Source: Albula goreensis (lineage: Eukaryota; Chordata; Actinopteri; Albuliformes; Albulidae). Taken from it: DNA of 64,000 bases. Position 1 is the stretch's first letter; each line of letters starts with the position of its first letter. Below the pieces are notes generated by a model. That model saw nothing but the letters and a program-made list of their open reading frames with translations. It had not been told where the DNA came from and did no database searches. The stretch covers positions 54,928,180 to 54,992,179 of the forward strand of contig CM040741.1 of NCBI GenBank assembly GCA_022829145.1. Reading direction: 5' to 3'. The position numbers and the translations under genes are program-made. Positions 48,841 through 60,556 of the stretch are shown piece by piece.

Positions 48841-51039
48841 CCATTCTCTCTCTTTCTCTCCCTTGCTGTCCTTTTTTCTTCTCCCTCCCTTTCCCATCAC
48901 ATTCAACAAATTTATAAAATCCTCTTATCTCTCTGTCTTTTCTCTCAGTCATGCTTGGTTCTTTGTCTTTCTCTTTCTTCATATCCGTTTGCCCTTTCTC
49001 TCTCTCCCTCTCATTCTTGCTATTCCCCTCTTTCTCTCGAGAGCATGATTTAGAAAAAAAAAATAAAATAAATTTTTGAAAAAAATGACCTCTAACTCCC
49101 CAAGAATAATTGCAGGCAATTGGCCTCATCCGTGACAGTGTATAATAGGGGAAAGTCATTAAATAACTGCAAAAATATAATTTTAATATAAATGCACAAA
49201 ATGCGAAATAGTTCATCTGTAAGAATAAGGAGCCATTGGCACAGGGTGAAATTGAAATGCAAGTACTAATGTACTCTCTGATCTGTGAAGCCATATTTGG
49301 CCATGCCTTTTCTTTGTGTTGTTTGCCTATTCACTGGAAACGACATTTTAACTATATTAATTTCTGTGCATCCCAGATGACCCTTCTCAAAAACACCAGC
49401 TGACATCCGGAATACTCAGGTTCTGCCACTAAATATTCTTGTGTAAGTAGCAGGATAGCGCATTAATAACAAGTATGAAAATGAAAAATAGTCCATCAAA
49501 TAATTTTTCTGGAGCTGCATCCTGTGTTTTGCAAAGGAGGGCTCAATGTGGCCGCACAGGGGGAGCAGAGAGCAAACAGAAAGAGAAGCAAGGGAACGTT
49601 TTTTAAAAGAAGAAAGCGAGTGAGAAGGGGGGCATGTGTGTGGTGAGATCATCCCCCTCTTCTTTCATCCAGTCCTCTGACAGCTACCCCCCTCCACTCC
49701 ACAGCCACCCCCAAGGGTCCTTAAATACTTTATTGGCCGGTAACACTACCTTAATGTCTCCAAGCATTTTATTCAAAAGGAGGCTAATGATGAGTGATGG
49801 CAGCCATGTTTTGCGGCCGGAACAATGTGAAACACATGTGGGTTTACCCTCAGTGTTTCTGCCTGCATGAGGCTTGGGGGTCAACCCTGACGTTAATTAC
49901 TCACGACAAACTGGGGGACAGGGGGCGGAGGAGAAATGAGACGATATATAAACATGCTCGCACTCTTTGGCGAAGGCAGTCGGCTCTGGACGCATCTGAT
50001 GAACGTTTTTCAAAATTGAAGTTGACAAAAATATCCCTTCGTACATGGCAATGGCTTGCAAAAAAAACCCTAAACATATATGAGGATCAACAGTTTGAAA
50101 AGACTTTTGTTGAAAAATGGTGTGAGGAATATTTTTGTGGGAGGGATGATTTCACACGAGCAACATATTTTTATCTACTTTTCATATTTTCTAACATAAA
50201 TTGTATTACAAAGTCACATCCTCAATAAATTAAAAGTTCAAGCTAAAAAGGTCTTTTGTTTTATTAGAACAATCTTCTCTGTTGGCGAGAGTCTGCCTGG
50301 CACTGTGTCAGCAGAAAGCATAGTAAACACCCTTACTTTAACATAACACTTTGAAAACTAAGACAAGACTTATGCTGTAATAAAGCTCTTTCTGTATCAG
50401 AGATAAGTATTAGTTCTTATAGTATTAGTTCAGTTCTTGCATGAAGTCTCAGTGTTTGTCACAGCAGTGCATTTGTGTGTGCGTGTATACATGTACATGT
50501 ACACAGTCATTTGCCCTGCTCCAGCTAAATGATTGAAACTTAGGTGGTCCGGTTAGTGTTTTTACTGGGGAGCCTCTAGGGAAAACCAAGGTGTTACTGG
50601 ATGCAGTGTTGGTAAGCCAACAGACAGAGGTCTTTCCTCTGGCTCAAATAAAGCTCAGTCCTTCAGGGAAATGACAGGGACACTGCACTGTATGAGATAA
50701 GAAAATGACTTTCTGACTCATGGTCATTATAGAGCCTATGTCACAAAGTGTTGGCCGTACCCATGTGTCCTGGCAGAGTTTTCGACCTGCCTACCTATCT
50801 TATAATCCCATGTATTTTTGGCTCAATAATTACTTCCCTCTCTGAGTGTTCTGGCACAAAATTGGTACTATGCATCATCAGGGTGAGCATTACACAATGG
50901 TGTTACATATAAATGGCATCCATTATTATTATTGCATGTGTTTGTGTGTGTGTGTGTGTGCATCACGTCACACCTTAGACCAACATCAGAGGGGGTAAAG
51001 GCCATTCCCTCCTCAGTGTCACCGGCTCTCTACCCTCCT
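48841..51039. other. intergenic, no gene recognised
   Basis: A CT-rich tract (48845-49040), then mixed sequence. A TATATAAA at about 49944-49951 and a 144-codon plus-strand frame (49794-50228) were examined and not supported as a gene. Islands at 49090-49260 and 49700-49920 are complex and may be conserved. Confidence 0.4.
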
Positions 51040-51350
51040 CTCCTTTCCCTCCACTGCAGACAGGATGAAGGACAAGCAGCCGAGCGGTGGAGGTCAAACA
51101 TTAGCACCGCTATCTAATAACTGCGCTGCTACCGGTCCGGCCCCCTGACAAGCCATCCATCAGCGGTGAGCGGCCCGCGCCTCTCCATTAGCGCTGCACC
51201 TGAGCGATGCCCTCCGCTCCCCACCACGCTTGCCCATTCATCTCTCCCGGCCAGACACCTTCCTGTGGAGAGGCGATCAATGCTGCCAGGGCCATGCATC
51301 ATGTGTCAGTCCGCAGCCTTCTCTTTAATGATCTTGTCTGTCCTCTCACC
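51040..51350. promoter_or_regulatory. candidate conserved GC-rich element
   Basis: A CpG-containing, repeat-free island (TAATAACTGCGCTGCTACCG, CCATTAGCGCTGC, GGCGATCAATGCTGCC, TTTAATGATCTTGTC) in an otherwise AT-rich desert. It has no convincing open frame or splice sites. Confidence 0.3.
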
Positions 51351-51451
51351 CCCCCCCTTCCCCCACAACCCACAACCCACAACCATCACCCTTCTTCCCT
51401 CCTCCTACTCAGCTGACTGTAAATTATACATGTGTGAGAGAGAGACTAAGT

Positions 51452-51454
<3 letters not shown>

Positions 51455-51490
<36 letters not shown>
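51455..51490. repeat. (GA)18 microsatellite
   Basis: Perfect GA tract preceded by shorter GA runs. Confidence 0.95.
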
Positions 51491-51495
<5 letters not shown>

Positions 51496-52900
51496 GCGGA
51501 AATGGAAAAAGGCAGAAGGAAAGGAAAACAAAAAACAGAGAAACTGAAAGAACTTTAAATGAGAGAGACTGTAACTGTCCTCGTTCATAACTCTGTCTTT
51601 AGTTCCATACCACTGGTGTAATGCAAAAACATTTTACATCAGTGTTCTGTCATGTTGTGTTTTTTACACAATTTTTAAGTTCTCATCACGTTATTTGCAG
51701 TAAATACCTCATAAGTCAACTCATGCACAAAAATCTACAAATGTAAAGATTGCAGTAGAAAAATTGCCAGCTTAAATTTATGAATTCTGCAACCTCTTTC
51801 TAGCTTGCATGCCCCTTTCAAGCAGTTCACCCTTCTCTAGCCTTCACACCCCAGAGCAGCCTGCCTGCACCTTCCTGGCCTGCATGCCCCCCTGCATTCA
51901 CACAACCTGGCTCCAGTGCTCACAGACAGGGACTTAGTCATTCACCTCTGTCAGTCTATGATCAATCAACTGTGACCAAGAGGTACCAGGATTGGCACAT
52001 GTTGATCAGGAAGTAATTTATGTAATTTAGGGCGGTGGGGGAGTGAAAGACAGCGGTGTGTGTGTGTGTGTGTGTATCTGTGTGTGCGTGAGTGAGTGAG
52101 TATAATCGAAAGAGAGAGAGAGGGAGAGAGAGTGAGTGGGTTTTGATGGTGACTTCATTAAAGAATAGGCGTGGTGTCCTTAGGCTGTCAGGAGTCACCT
52201 TTGGTGTCATGGTCGGGTGCGGTGATGCATTGGCCCCAGGTCCCAAGCCATAAAATTCAATCAGCTAAAATGAAGCTGAGGAGGGAGAGGGGGGCGAGCT
52301 CACATTGGGACTCTCAGTCTTTCTTCATAACTTCTAACATGTGCTCTGGATTTGTTACTAGACTCCTGGGACTATCCTCAACCCACTTAATAGATCCATA
52401 CCGAAATGTGCATGTGAACGTGGACAGTTAGTGCAAATAATGTGACTATTTTAATACCTGCTATTTTCCAGAATTCCTACTAATTGCTAATGAAAAACTT
52501 AATCTATTATAATAATGATATAGTTATGATACTGTAGCTTCTGTGTTGATTTGTCCTACAGAAAGACACTTCAATACAGTACTCTTTTTCTCTCAATGTG
52601 TGCCACACTTTCTCTCAAAACCGAAAGATACATTTACAGAGATATTTCTCAATATGCAGTAGCCATTATTGCTATATTCCATGTCTCAATAAGGCATTTT
52701 TTATTGTGATGATTCTGTGTCCTCGATTTCTGATTTTGTGCACTGTCTCTAAGTGTGACACTAAGTGTTTTCTGGTAAGTTTTTCATGGCAAAACTACAT
52801 ATTTGCAGTGGCAATTCTTAGCGCTACATTACATTTTTACAGTGACATTTCTCAATCCTACAGTATGCATTTAGTGTGACATTTCTGTTCTACAGCATGT
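51491..52900. other. intergenic, no gene recognised
   Basis: A small (GT)n at 52056-52074 and GA-rich stretch at 52109-52135. Otherwise AT-rich sequence without supported features. Confidence 0.5.
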
Positions 52901-52904
52901 ATTT

Positions 52905-53560
52905 ACAGTAATGTTTCCCAGTCCTTTTCTTTGCTGCTCACCCCTGCTCCTCTATTCTGCACCACCTTGCCTTCCCCATTTCTCAGTGTTATTATTGAAT
53001 TTTCACCTGCCAGAGGAGGGCATACATCATTGCAAAACCCCCCTTCCAGCATCCCATCCCTACTCACCATGCTCATTCATTCACAATTTTTTTCTTTTAA
53101 TAAGTCCCTCTCCACTCTTTGGGCATTTATAAGTATGAGCTGCCACAATTCCCCCCCCATTCCCCTGATGTTTTTCATCGCACCCTACCTCCACCTCATT
53201 GACCCCTCACTCCATCTCTCACTCTTCTGCCATCACACCTCCCCCACTTTCTCCCTCTTTCTCCTCTGTATGTCAGCCACCCCCCTCACCCCCATTCTCC
53301 CACTCACTCCTTTATTTCTTTCCAAGAAAGCCGTCCATCACCCGGCCCGGCCTGGGTGCTCCCCACCCTCTGACGTCCTTATTCATCAGTCCTTTCAAAA
53401 GCAGAAATCACTCTCTCCTCTCCGCTCCTCGCCCCGGCCACTTATTGCGCTATCAATCTCCTACAGCAGACGATCAATACATGCTCGCTTGCTTCTTTTT
53501 CTTTCTCTCTCTCTTTCTCTCTCTCACACTCTCTCTCTCTGTCATCCATTTCCTTCTTGC
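52905..53560. repeat. pyrimidine-rich tract with embedded complex island
   Basis: Strong C/T bias on the plus strand produces long Ser/Pro/Leu open frames of no coding character. Bases 53330-53490 are more complex and could be a conserved element. Confidence 0.65.
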
Positions 53561-53889
53561 AAAATAGGCATAAATCAGCAAATGCAGAAAATCCTACCAT
53601 AACATCTCTTATAACTCTGGAATTACAGCAATAGGGAAAGGCCTAACCTGTACACAAATCAAGTATAATTCAGTAGTAAGCACTCAACTGAAAGCTGTCC
53701 AGTGTGGAAGTACGAGAATGGTGTGACAGGAAATGAAGTCACTCAGCAGAAGCAAGGCAATTTCTGATATTCTGGCACAACAAAAGCAATGGCGGATCTG
53801 TACATAATCTGTTATATTACCATTATTATAGTAACGTTGTTATAAATAATAGAGTTATTTTTATGTTTATCTCACAAATCACCAATTGC

Positions 53890-54200
53890 ACCGCAGCTAA
53901 CAGTCCAGGCAGCACTTAGCAGTCAGGGAGAAATTACGATTCTGCTGAGTCCAACTTCTGTTAGTTGAACCGATTTATTAAAAAAAAAGAAAAAAGGAAA
54001 AGAGTAGACCATTAGAATATGCCGTCATGCCTCTCCGATTCTAATGCTTTTATAACCTTGTTAGAAATTCGCTAATTCTTTTCCATCGCACTTTCACCAT
54101 ACTTCCATTAAACTTTTTTTTTCACAAGCAGTTAAATTAAATTAGGCTGGATGTATTGCGCAAACGGACCATAAATTGCAAACTCTCTCCCTGGTCTAGA
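53890..54200. promoter_or_regulatory. candidate conserved non-coding element
   Basis: AT-rich complex island with TCTAATGCTTTTATAACC, TTCGCTAATTCTTTTCC and TTAAATTAAATTAGGC. Homeodomain-type motifs are dense. Confidence 0.3.
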
Positions 54201-57190
54201 AGGCTGGTATAAAGTCACTCCTGACACTTGGCTTGGGGGCTGTATCTGTATGCCAGGTGGAATAGGAACTGTGTGGTGTCTCATGCAAGCAGGACTCTGC
54301 CAGTAGGGGGCATGCAAACAGCACCTCTATCAACCTCCCCAATCATGTGACACCATCATAGGCAAAACTAGAGTTAGAAAATGTGACCGATTACTCCTTG
54401 AAATCATATACCTACCTTGACAATTAATAACAGGTGTGTAGATGTTTAAGTAGATTTGATGGATGTGCTTTGACAAAGACTTTTATGATTCATTTCATAT
54501 CATGGAGAACACAAGTGACATCACCCAACCTGTTCCGTTCACTAAAAAGAGACCTTCCACCCCAGATCAAAAGTTATAAAGAATAGTGCCATCATAACAC
54601 ATGTATTGTTTTTCTCAGTACAACACAAAGCCATAATACTTTGCAAGTCACTGAGCACCAGCATAACACACACAGAAGATGTACATGTACTTCCAACATG
54701 CGTGTATTTATATCCATATTCATTTCCAACACGTGTGTCTTTATATTACACTATATTCTATATCTTTTAGAATTTATCATTAATAAAATTGATATCAGAT
54801 TTATTTCACAATTGATTCATATTTTGACATATATCACATTTCTGTAAGCCTGATTTCATATGTGCGCACATTACTTTTGGATGTACCCCATATTTGCACA
54901 GTTCATGCATATTTGGCACTAAATCAGGTCGTTTTTCTTTGATCTGTGCTTTGCAATGCCTAACAGAGATGACTGTCCTGCTGATGACACCATCGCTATG
55001 ACGCAGCAGAACAGCAGAGCACAGCACGCAGAGCGCAGAGCTCAGCGCGCGGCTCACAGCTGCTGACAGTCACCCTGCCAGCCCTGCAGTTACATAGGCA
55101 TTAGCAGGCAGCGAGCGCTGGCTAATTTGACAAGTTGAAATGATGCTCATTCATATTCTCCTGCTCGAACAGGCCTGAGTAAATATTTCTCCAGTCCTAG
55201 TGTAAACAGACGGACAGTATTTGAACAGCTGAGAAGAAAGAGAGAGGGAGAGTGAGAGAGAAAGAGAGAGAGGGAGAGAGAGAGAGAAAATTACACATGC
55301 TTTAGAAAGAGGTAAAGAGAAATCATGTGCATACAGACCATTACATGTTTTCCGAGTTAATTTTTTTCATGGTAGACCAAAATTCAGATGTCAGGTTTCA
55401 GAATGAACCTGATTGCCTTCGATTCCCAAACCATTAAAAAATACAAACAGTCTGTCAGACATGATAATAATCTATGTCTACTACTGCTGATATGCTGAAT
55501 CAAATAAATGTCTTGCTGGCTGAGTCCTTTTCATGTCACAACATTTACAGTGAAATTTCAGGAAAGGTTAACTCACTGTTGCCAAAGCGCCTGATTCAAG
55601 AAATGTAATTTATGAATCATGAGGCTGCAATGTTTTCATGTAATACCTGTCGGCAAAAAAGGCCCAATTCCCCCTCTTGGAGCCACTGGACCAGTGCTGA
55701 TACACAGCAGAAATTATGAGTGTTTTGACTTGATGCCCAGTTCAAGTTGTTCAAATCGCCCTGGTGCACAGAAAAATGATTTACCTTCGTTTTCCCAGCC
55801 AGCCAACAAAGGTGATGTGTGGAGCCACACGAACACACAAATCAGTCACTGTGTGTGTGTGTGTGTAAGAGAGAGGGGGGGGTAGGGTGTACATGCATTC
55901 AACTCAATAGGATTAGTGGCAATGCAGAGACACTAATTTAATAGTCCTGGCAATCATGCGGGTGATGAGACAGACATTTCATTCTCTTTCCCCCACATTA
56001 CTGCCTTCTATTTATAGAGCCACTTCAGCACTGGGTGAAAAAACATCTCAGACCATCTCTCGCCTCAAAACATCACAACCACTTACTTTTCCATCTCAAG
56101 CTGATGGACGCCCTGCAATTTCCATTTCAAGAGCAGAATCAGCATTTACATACTATACAGAGCCAGGAGAAAGTGTTTGCCCCTGTCTAATTTCTGCCAT
56201 TTTTACATATTTTCAGAACAGATTTTTTTTAATTTTGATCTTCAACCGAACAATAAGACTTACAATAGAACTTACTATGCAGTTATTATAATTGCTTAAC
56301 ATGGATCCTTATCTAGGGCTTTTCCAGGACAAAGTTTGCTCCAGGAGAAGATGAGGTGAAGTATTTTGAGCCAGTGGTCCAGGATTGTCCCCTAAAACCC
56401 TTGGACTGAGAGACCAGCTGGAACCTAAATGCCAGAGCACAAGCTGCCGTTTTGCTGTTATCAGGAGCAGCATGTTGGAGCAGTTGTATGAGGTGCCACA
56501 CAGTGCCACTCACTGGCTTTTCCCCACAGATGCTATCAGTCTATCAGGGCAGAGGAAACAGCAGGTGTGAGTGTGTGGCAGCAGGCGGCTATGCCTCTCC
56601 CTCCCCCTCCTCACCTCCCTCCCCATCTCCCTGTGGTGGGTTGTGTGGGAGTCGGCTGACTGTGACATGCTGGGGAAGGAGGGAGGAGAGGGAGAGAATC
56701 TGTTTCTTCTGCAGGCATCAATCCACCAGCTGACACAGAGAAAGGCGAGCTGGCACTAAATCCATTCCCCTTGCTGCCTGGGTCTGCCTATCTGCTTCTC
56801 TCAGTCCCTCTCTCCCGCTCTCTTTCTCTATGTCTCCCTCCCTTCTATAAACTCATATATGAAATGTATGAAATATTATAGGTGACACCAAAAAATAAAA
56901 TGCAATGCAATATATTGAAAATACAACAATAATAACATTGATAGTAACAATACAATTTAGAAATATGAGTGACATGAAATTTAGTTGCTACTAAATTACA
57001 TTAAATGATGGCAAACATACACAGATCATACAGTACCTCATTTTTTTTGTCTTTTTATTCACATTTAACATGAGTTAAATTTATTAAAGGTTTCCCAATG
57101 CTTTAATACTATGTAAGATATGGGAGACTCCACATCCTTTAGCATTCAATGTATTTATGATCATATGCGACCAGTCTGAAGTAATAATTC
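54201..57190. other. intergenic, no gene recognised
   Basis: GA-rich runs at 55235-55290 and a small (GT)n at 55851-55866. A complex island at 55075-55210 may be conserved. No coding or RNA feature was supported. Confidence 0.45.
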
Positions 57191-57199
57191 TCTGACCCA

Positions 57200-58060
57200 T
57201 ATACTTTTTTCCCAGTGATTCGATTTGTATTCTTAATTCTGGTGTTGCTTAGTTTAAGACAGTACTTCTGTAGCAGTGAAAGGTTCCATGTTCTATGACC
57301 AATAGATTGTCTGCAAAGACAATGAAGTTATTTTCTTGTAAGGGAGTCTGAGAGTTGCAGATGGCTCCAGCGTTCCAAATGTTGTAGCAACTCCATTAAG
57401 GCCTCATGCTGAAATGTGTCGGACTCAGCCCTTGATACCCCTTTGCATCTTTAGATCATTCTGGATAATTTTAACTCAGCTTTTGTTTTCAGGGTACATT
57501 TTAGTTCCTAATGTTCTTAGAAATTATGTTCTTCATAGACTAAAAAAAAACAAAAACAGACAAATATGTTTCCCTTATTGGTTTGGTATACATGATTTTT
57601 CATTAGTGAATGTAGGATATGAATATATTCTGACTTGCTTGCATTGGTAGAAAGCCAGTTTGTGTCTTACTCAAGGCAATGTGTTTGTTAAGAAAGGCCA
57701 ATATTTGGTCATTTATAATACTGCAAAAACATTCCCCAGATTGTTGCTCACACAAATGCCTAGGTAGTTATTGGGTTCAAATTTTTCTCCACTTTTAAAA
57801 TAGGGTTAATGAGGCTATGGCTCAAGACCACAGGGAAGCACAAATGAATGCCAGACTGAGTTATAATCTACTGCTTTCAAGGTATTAGTTAGTTCACTAG
57901 ATATATACTGTAATTTTAAAGCATTTTATACAGTTTCAAGGCCTGGTAGGCAAGGTTTTGATCCTGGTTATTGGGATCTCTATGTTTCGGTTTTTTGAAG
58001 AAGACAGGGACAGTGGAATGGTAGCTTTTATGCCTAAAACACTGCACAAACTGCTGTGAG
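57200..58060 (-). mobile_element. decayed LINE (non-LTR retrotransposon) reverse-transcriptase remnant
   Basis: On the minus strand, broken by stops and frameshifts, conceptual fragments match the LINE RT layout in the correct order: a lysine-rich 'FKSGE' then PNNYLGICVSNNLGNVF (about 57740-57815), HKLAFYQ (corresponding to the usual 'IGFLP' block), GKHICLF, LNELATTF, and FADNL (about 57300-57320), which corresponds to the catalytic F/YADD motif with the second Asp changed to Asn. No endonuclease domain, 3' tail or target-site duplication was found. A dead copy. Confidence 0.7.
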
Positions 58061-58861
58061 GAATGGATGGTAAGGAAACTGCTCATTGGAGGTCATTTGC
58101 TTACTCACTGCTCAGGACAGTTGGAGGACAGGAACTTGACTGTTATTTATTCCTGCTAGGAAAGTTAAAGGGGAAAATAGGGATATTGGTTACAAAAATG
58201 GAGGATTCACTGATTTATTAAAAGTGAGCGCCTCAATACTAGTCAAGACCACAGAAATGTAGCACCAAAAGGTCTCAGGACCATGTGGCAATGCTTACTG
58301 CTCTGATTATTTCTTGGGTAAGGCCTGAGTTTGCCTTTTACAAACAGAATGACAACCTGATGGAGTCTAATCGCTATTGTTCCATTAATGGAGTACTCTG
58401 TGAAGTGAGTGATGGAAACCTAACAGTAACGTGTTGAGGGGGGAATGGTGTTTCTTCCTTGTTTTAATGGTTTCTTGTTTCCTTTTAAGTTGTAGGCTTT
58501 TTTTCCAGTCTACATTTTGAGTTTGTTTGACTTGGTGGGATATAATTGATATGAATGTCAGTTGATTTTACATTATTGCCCTTAGTTTACTGTTTTGTAA
58601 AGTACTTTTAAATGTCAATATAGCACCTGAAATTCCCATCACAGCCAGGCTATACTGAAATAGGTGTAGAAATACATGTCTAAAAAGACAGCACCCATGA
58701 GGCAGCTGTCCTTGGCATCTGTGGTGTTGTAGTGCAGAGGTTCTAAACCTGAGCTTTTGTCTGCTCAGAGGGGCACAGCAGGACTGTTACAATACAGTCA
58801 AGACTCAAGACACAAAGAGGTCAGACAGTGATGTTTTAAAGCATTGGTACCAAACTAAATA
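58061..58861. other. intergenic, possibly more LINE-derived sequence
   Basis: AT-rich sequence directly upstream (in LINE orientation) of the RT fragment; no further domain could be read with confidence. Confidence 0.3.
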
Positions 58862-59179
58862 CAGACAGTCCCCAAGTTACCATGGTCTGACTTACAATTT
58901 TTTGACTTTATGATGGTGCGATACTATCACTTTCAGTACAGTATTCAATAAATTACATAAGATATTCAGAACTTTATTATAGAATTGGCTTTGTGTTTAT
59001 GATTTTGCCCAACTGTAGGCTAATGTAAGTGTTCTAAGCACTAAGGTAGGCTAGGTGAGGCTATGATGTTTGGTAGGTTAGGTGTATTAGGTGTATTTAA
59101 TGCATTTTCGACTTACAATATTTTCCACTTACGATGGGTTTGTCAGAACGCCACCCCATCATAAGTCAGGGACTGACTG
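58862..59179. mobile_element. Tigger-like (pogo/Tc1-mariner) MITE with TA target-site duplication
   Basis: A 318-base element without coding capacity. The left end begins CAGACAGTCCCCAAGTTACC and the right end, inverted, begins CAGTCAGTCCCTGACTTATG; the first 24 bases match at 18 positions. It is flanked by TA on both sides (58860-58861, 59180-59181), the target duplication of Tc1/mariner elements. The inside (TTTCAGTACAGTATTCAATA, TTTGCCCAACTGTAGGCTAA, GTAGGTTAGGTGTATTA) closely resembles, from memory, a Tigger-group MITE familiar from mammalian genomes. Confidence 0.75.
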
Positions 59180-59181
59180 TA

Positions 59182-60030
59182 ATGCTATTTATGGTTGGGC
59201 TACTTTCAGGTTGACATCAATAGCTGGATAAATTGCAGGCTGTCTTAACTCTGTTCTGTTAACACTGGGATAAGGTGCTATTGTAAACTGAACTGCCTCA
59301 CTTTGATTCCACCTGTATAACTGGACAAACATGTCAAATGTAGGCCATGCTAGACAAGTCTGTCTGCACAGCCAATGAATAGAACAGTGTAAGGCTATCT
59401 CTTTGAGAAGCATGATCGTTTGTTACTTGATGATGCATAAGCAGGAATGGGAGGTGAGCGGCTAGCCTTCAGTAACCTGGTAACATCAGCATGGATCAGT
59501 GACATAGCCGAAGCTAAAAAAGACGGCACCAGGTGGCTGATCCCTGTTTGTCACCATGTCCAGGTTGCCTTGGTGATTTCAGAGCTGGTTTCTGTGCACT
59601 GCTAAGGGAAGGTCTCCATTAACAATGATCTCCAGAGCTCCATCTCTCAGTACGCACAGCAGCTCTGCATAAGGTCTGTCAGTCCCCTTCAAAGCCCTGT
59701 GAGAGACAACCAGCCCTGAAATTAAACACATGATATCACACTGTCCACTCATGTGTAGGGCTATTCATGTGTCTTTTGATGGGGAAAACAAACTTTCCGT
59801 AAACATGAGAGAATGTTACTTCTGCAAATTGTCTACATATCTGTTCTGATATTATTTTGAATTTCCGTGTTTAGCCATGAGTGTATCAATGAGTATAATT
59901 TTATTTGTGTGTATACATACATATGTTAATGCATACATAAATACATACCCCTACAAAGCACAACTAAAATGTAAAATTCACAGACATCAGCTTTAAGCAG
60001 AAAATACAGATAAACTGTTTTAACTCTGGT
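59182..60030. other. intergenic, no gene recognised
   Basis: No coding, RNA or repeat feature supported apart from short ATACATA runs near 59914-59950. Confidence 0.5.
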
Positions 60031-60556
60031 GTTTCCCCTGCAGTGAGGGGGTGATGTTCCCCTGCAGTGAGGGGGTGATGTTCCTCTGCAGTGAGGTGGT
60101 GGGGTTCCCCTGCAGTGAGGGGGTGATGTTCCTCTGCAGTGAGGTGGTGGGGTTCCGCTGCAGTGAGGGGGTGATGTTCCTCTGCAGTGAGGTGGTGGGG
60201 TTCCCCTGCAGTGAGGGGGTGATGTTCCTCTGCAGTGAGGTGGTGGGGTTCCCCTGCAGTGAGGGGGTGATGATCACCCTGCAGTGAGGGGGTGATGTTC
60301 CCCTGCAGTGAGGGGGTGATGTTCCCCTGCAGTGAGGGGGTGGTGTTCCCCTGCAGTGAGGGGGTGATGTTCCCCTGCAGTGAGGGGGTGATGTTCCCCT
60401 TGCAGTGAGGGGGTGATGATCCCCTGCAGTGAGGGGGTGATGATCCCCCTGCAATGAGGGGGTGATGTTCCCCTGAAGTGAGGGGGTGATGTTCCCCTGC
60501 AGTGAGGGGGTGATGTTCCCCTGCAGTGAGGGGGTGATGATCCCCCTGCAGTGAGT
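60031..60556. repeat. 24-bp minisatellite, about 22 copies, PstI site in most units
   Basis: Tandem units of consensus TGCAGTGAGGGGGTGATGTT plus CCCC. Most copies carry CTGCAG. From about 60079 to 60260 two variants alternate (GTGATGTTCC and GTGGGGTTCC versions), giving a 48-bp higher-order period; the remainder is a nearly uniform single unit, with a few 25-bp copies. Because 24 is a multiple of three, long open frames arise on the minus strand (an eight-residue HHPLTAGE-type repeat); these have no start context or gene neighbourhood and are treated as artefacts. Copies are very similar, so the array is young. Confidence 0.95.

Noticed and set aside
49794..50228. TATATAAA box near 49944 with an overlapping 144-codon frame
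   Set aside because: The frame starts upstream of the TATA box, has no recognisable domain, and the first ATG downstream of the box opens only a few codons.
52931..53602. 223-codon Ser/Pro/Leu-rich plus-strand frame
   Set aside because: Sits on a pyrimidine-rich tract; amino-acid content mirrors nucleotide bias and no domain or splice structure is present.
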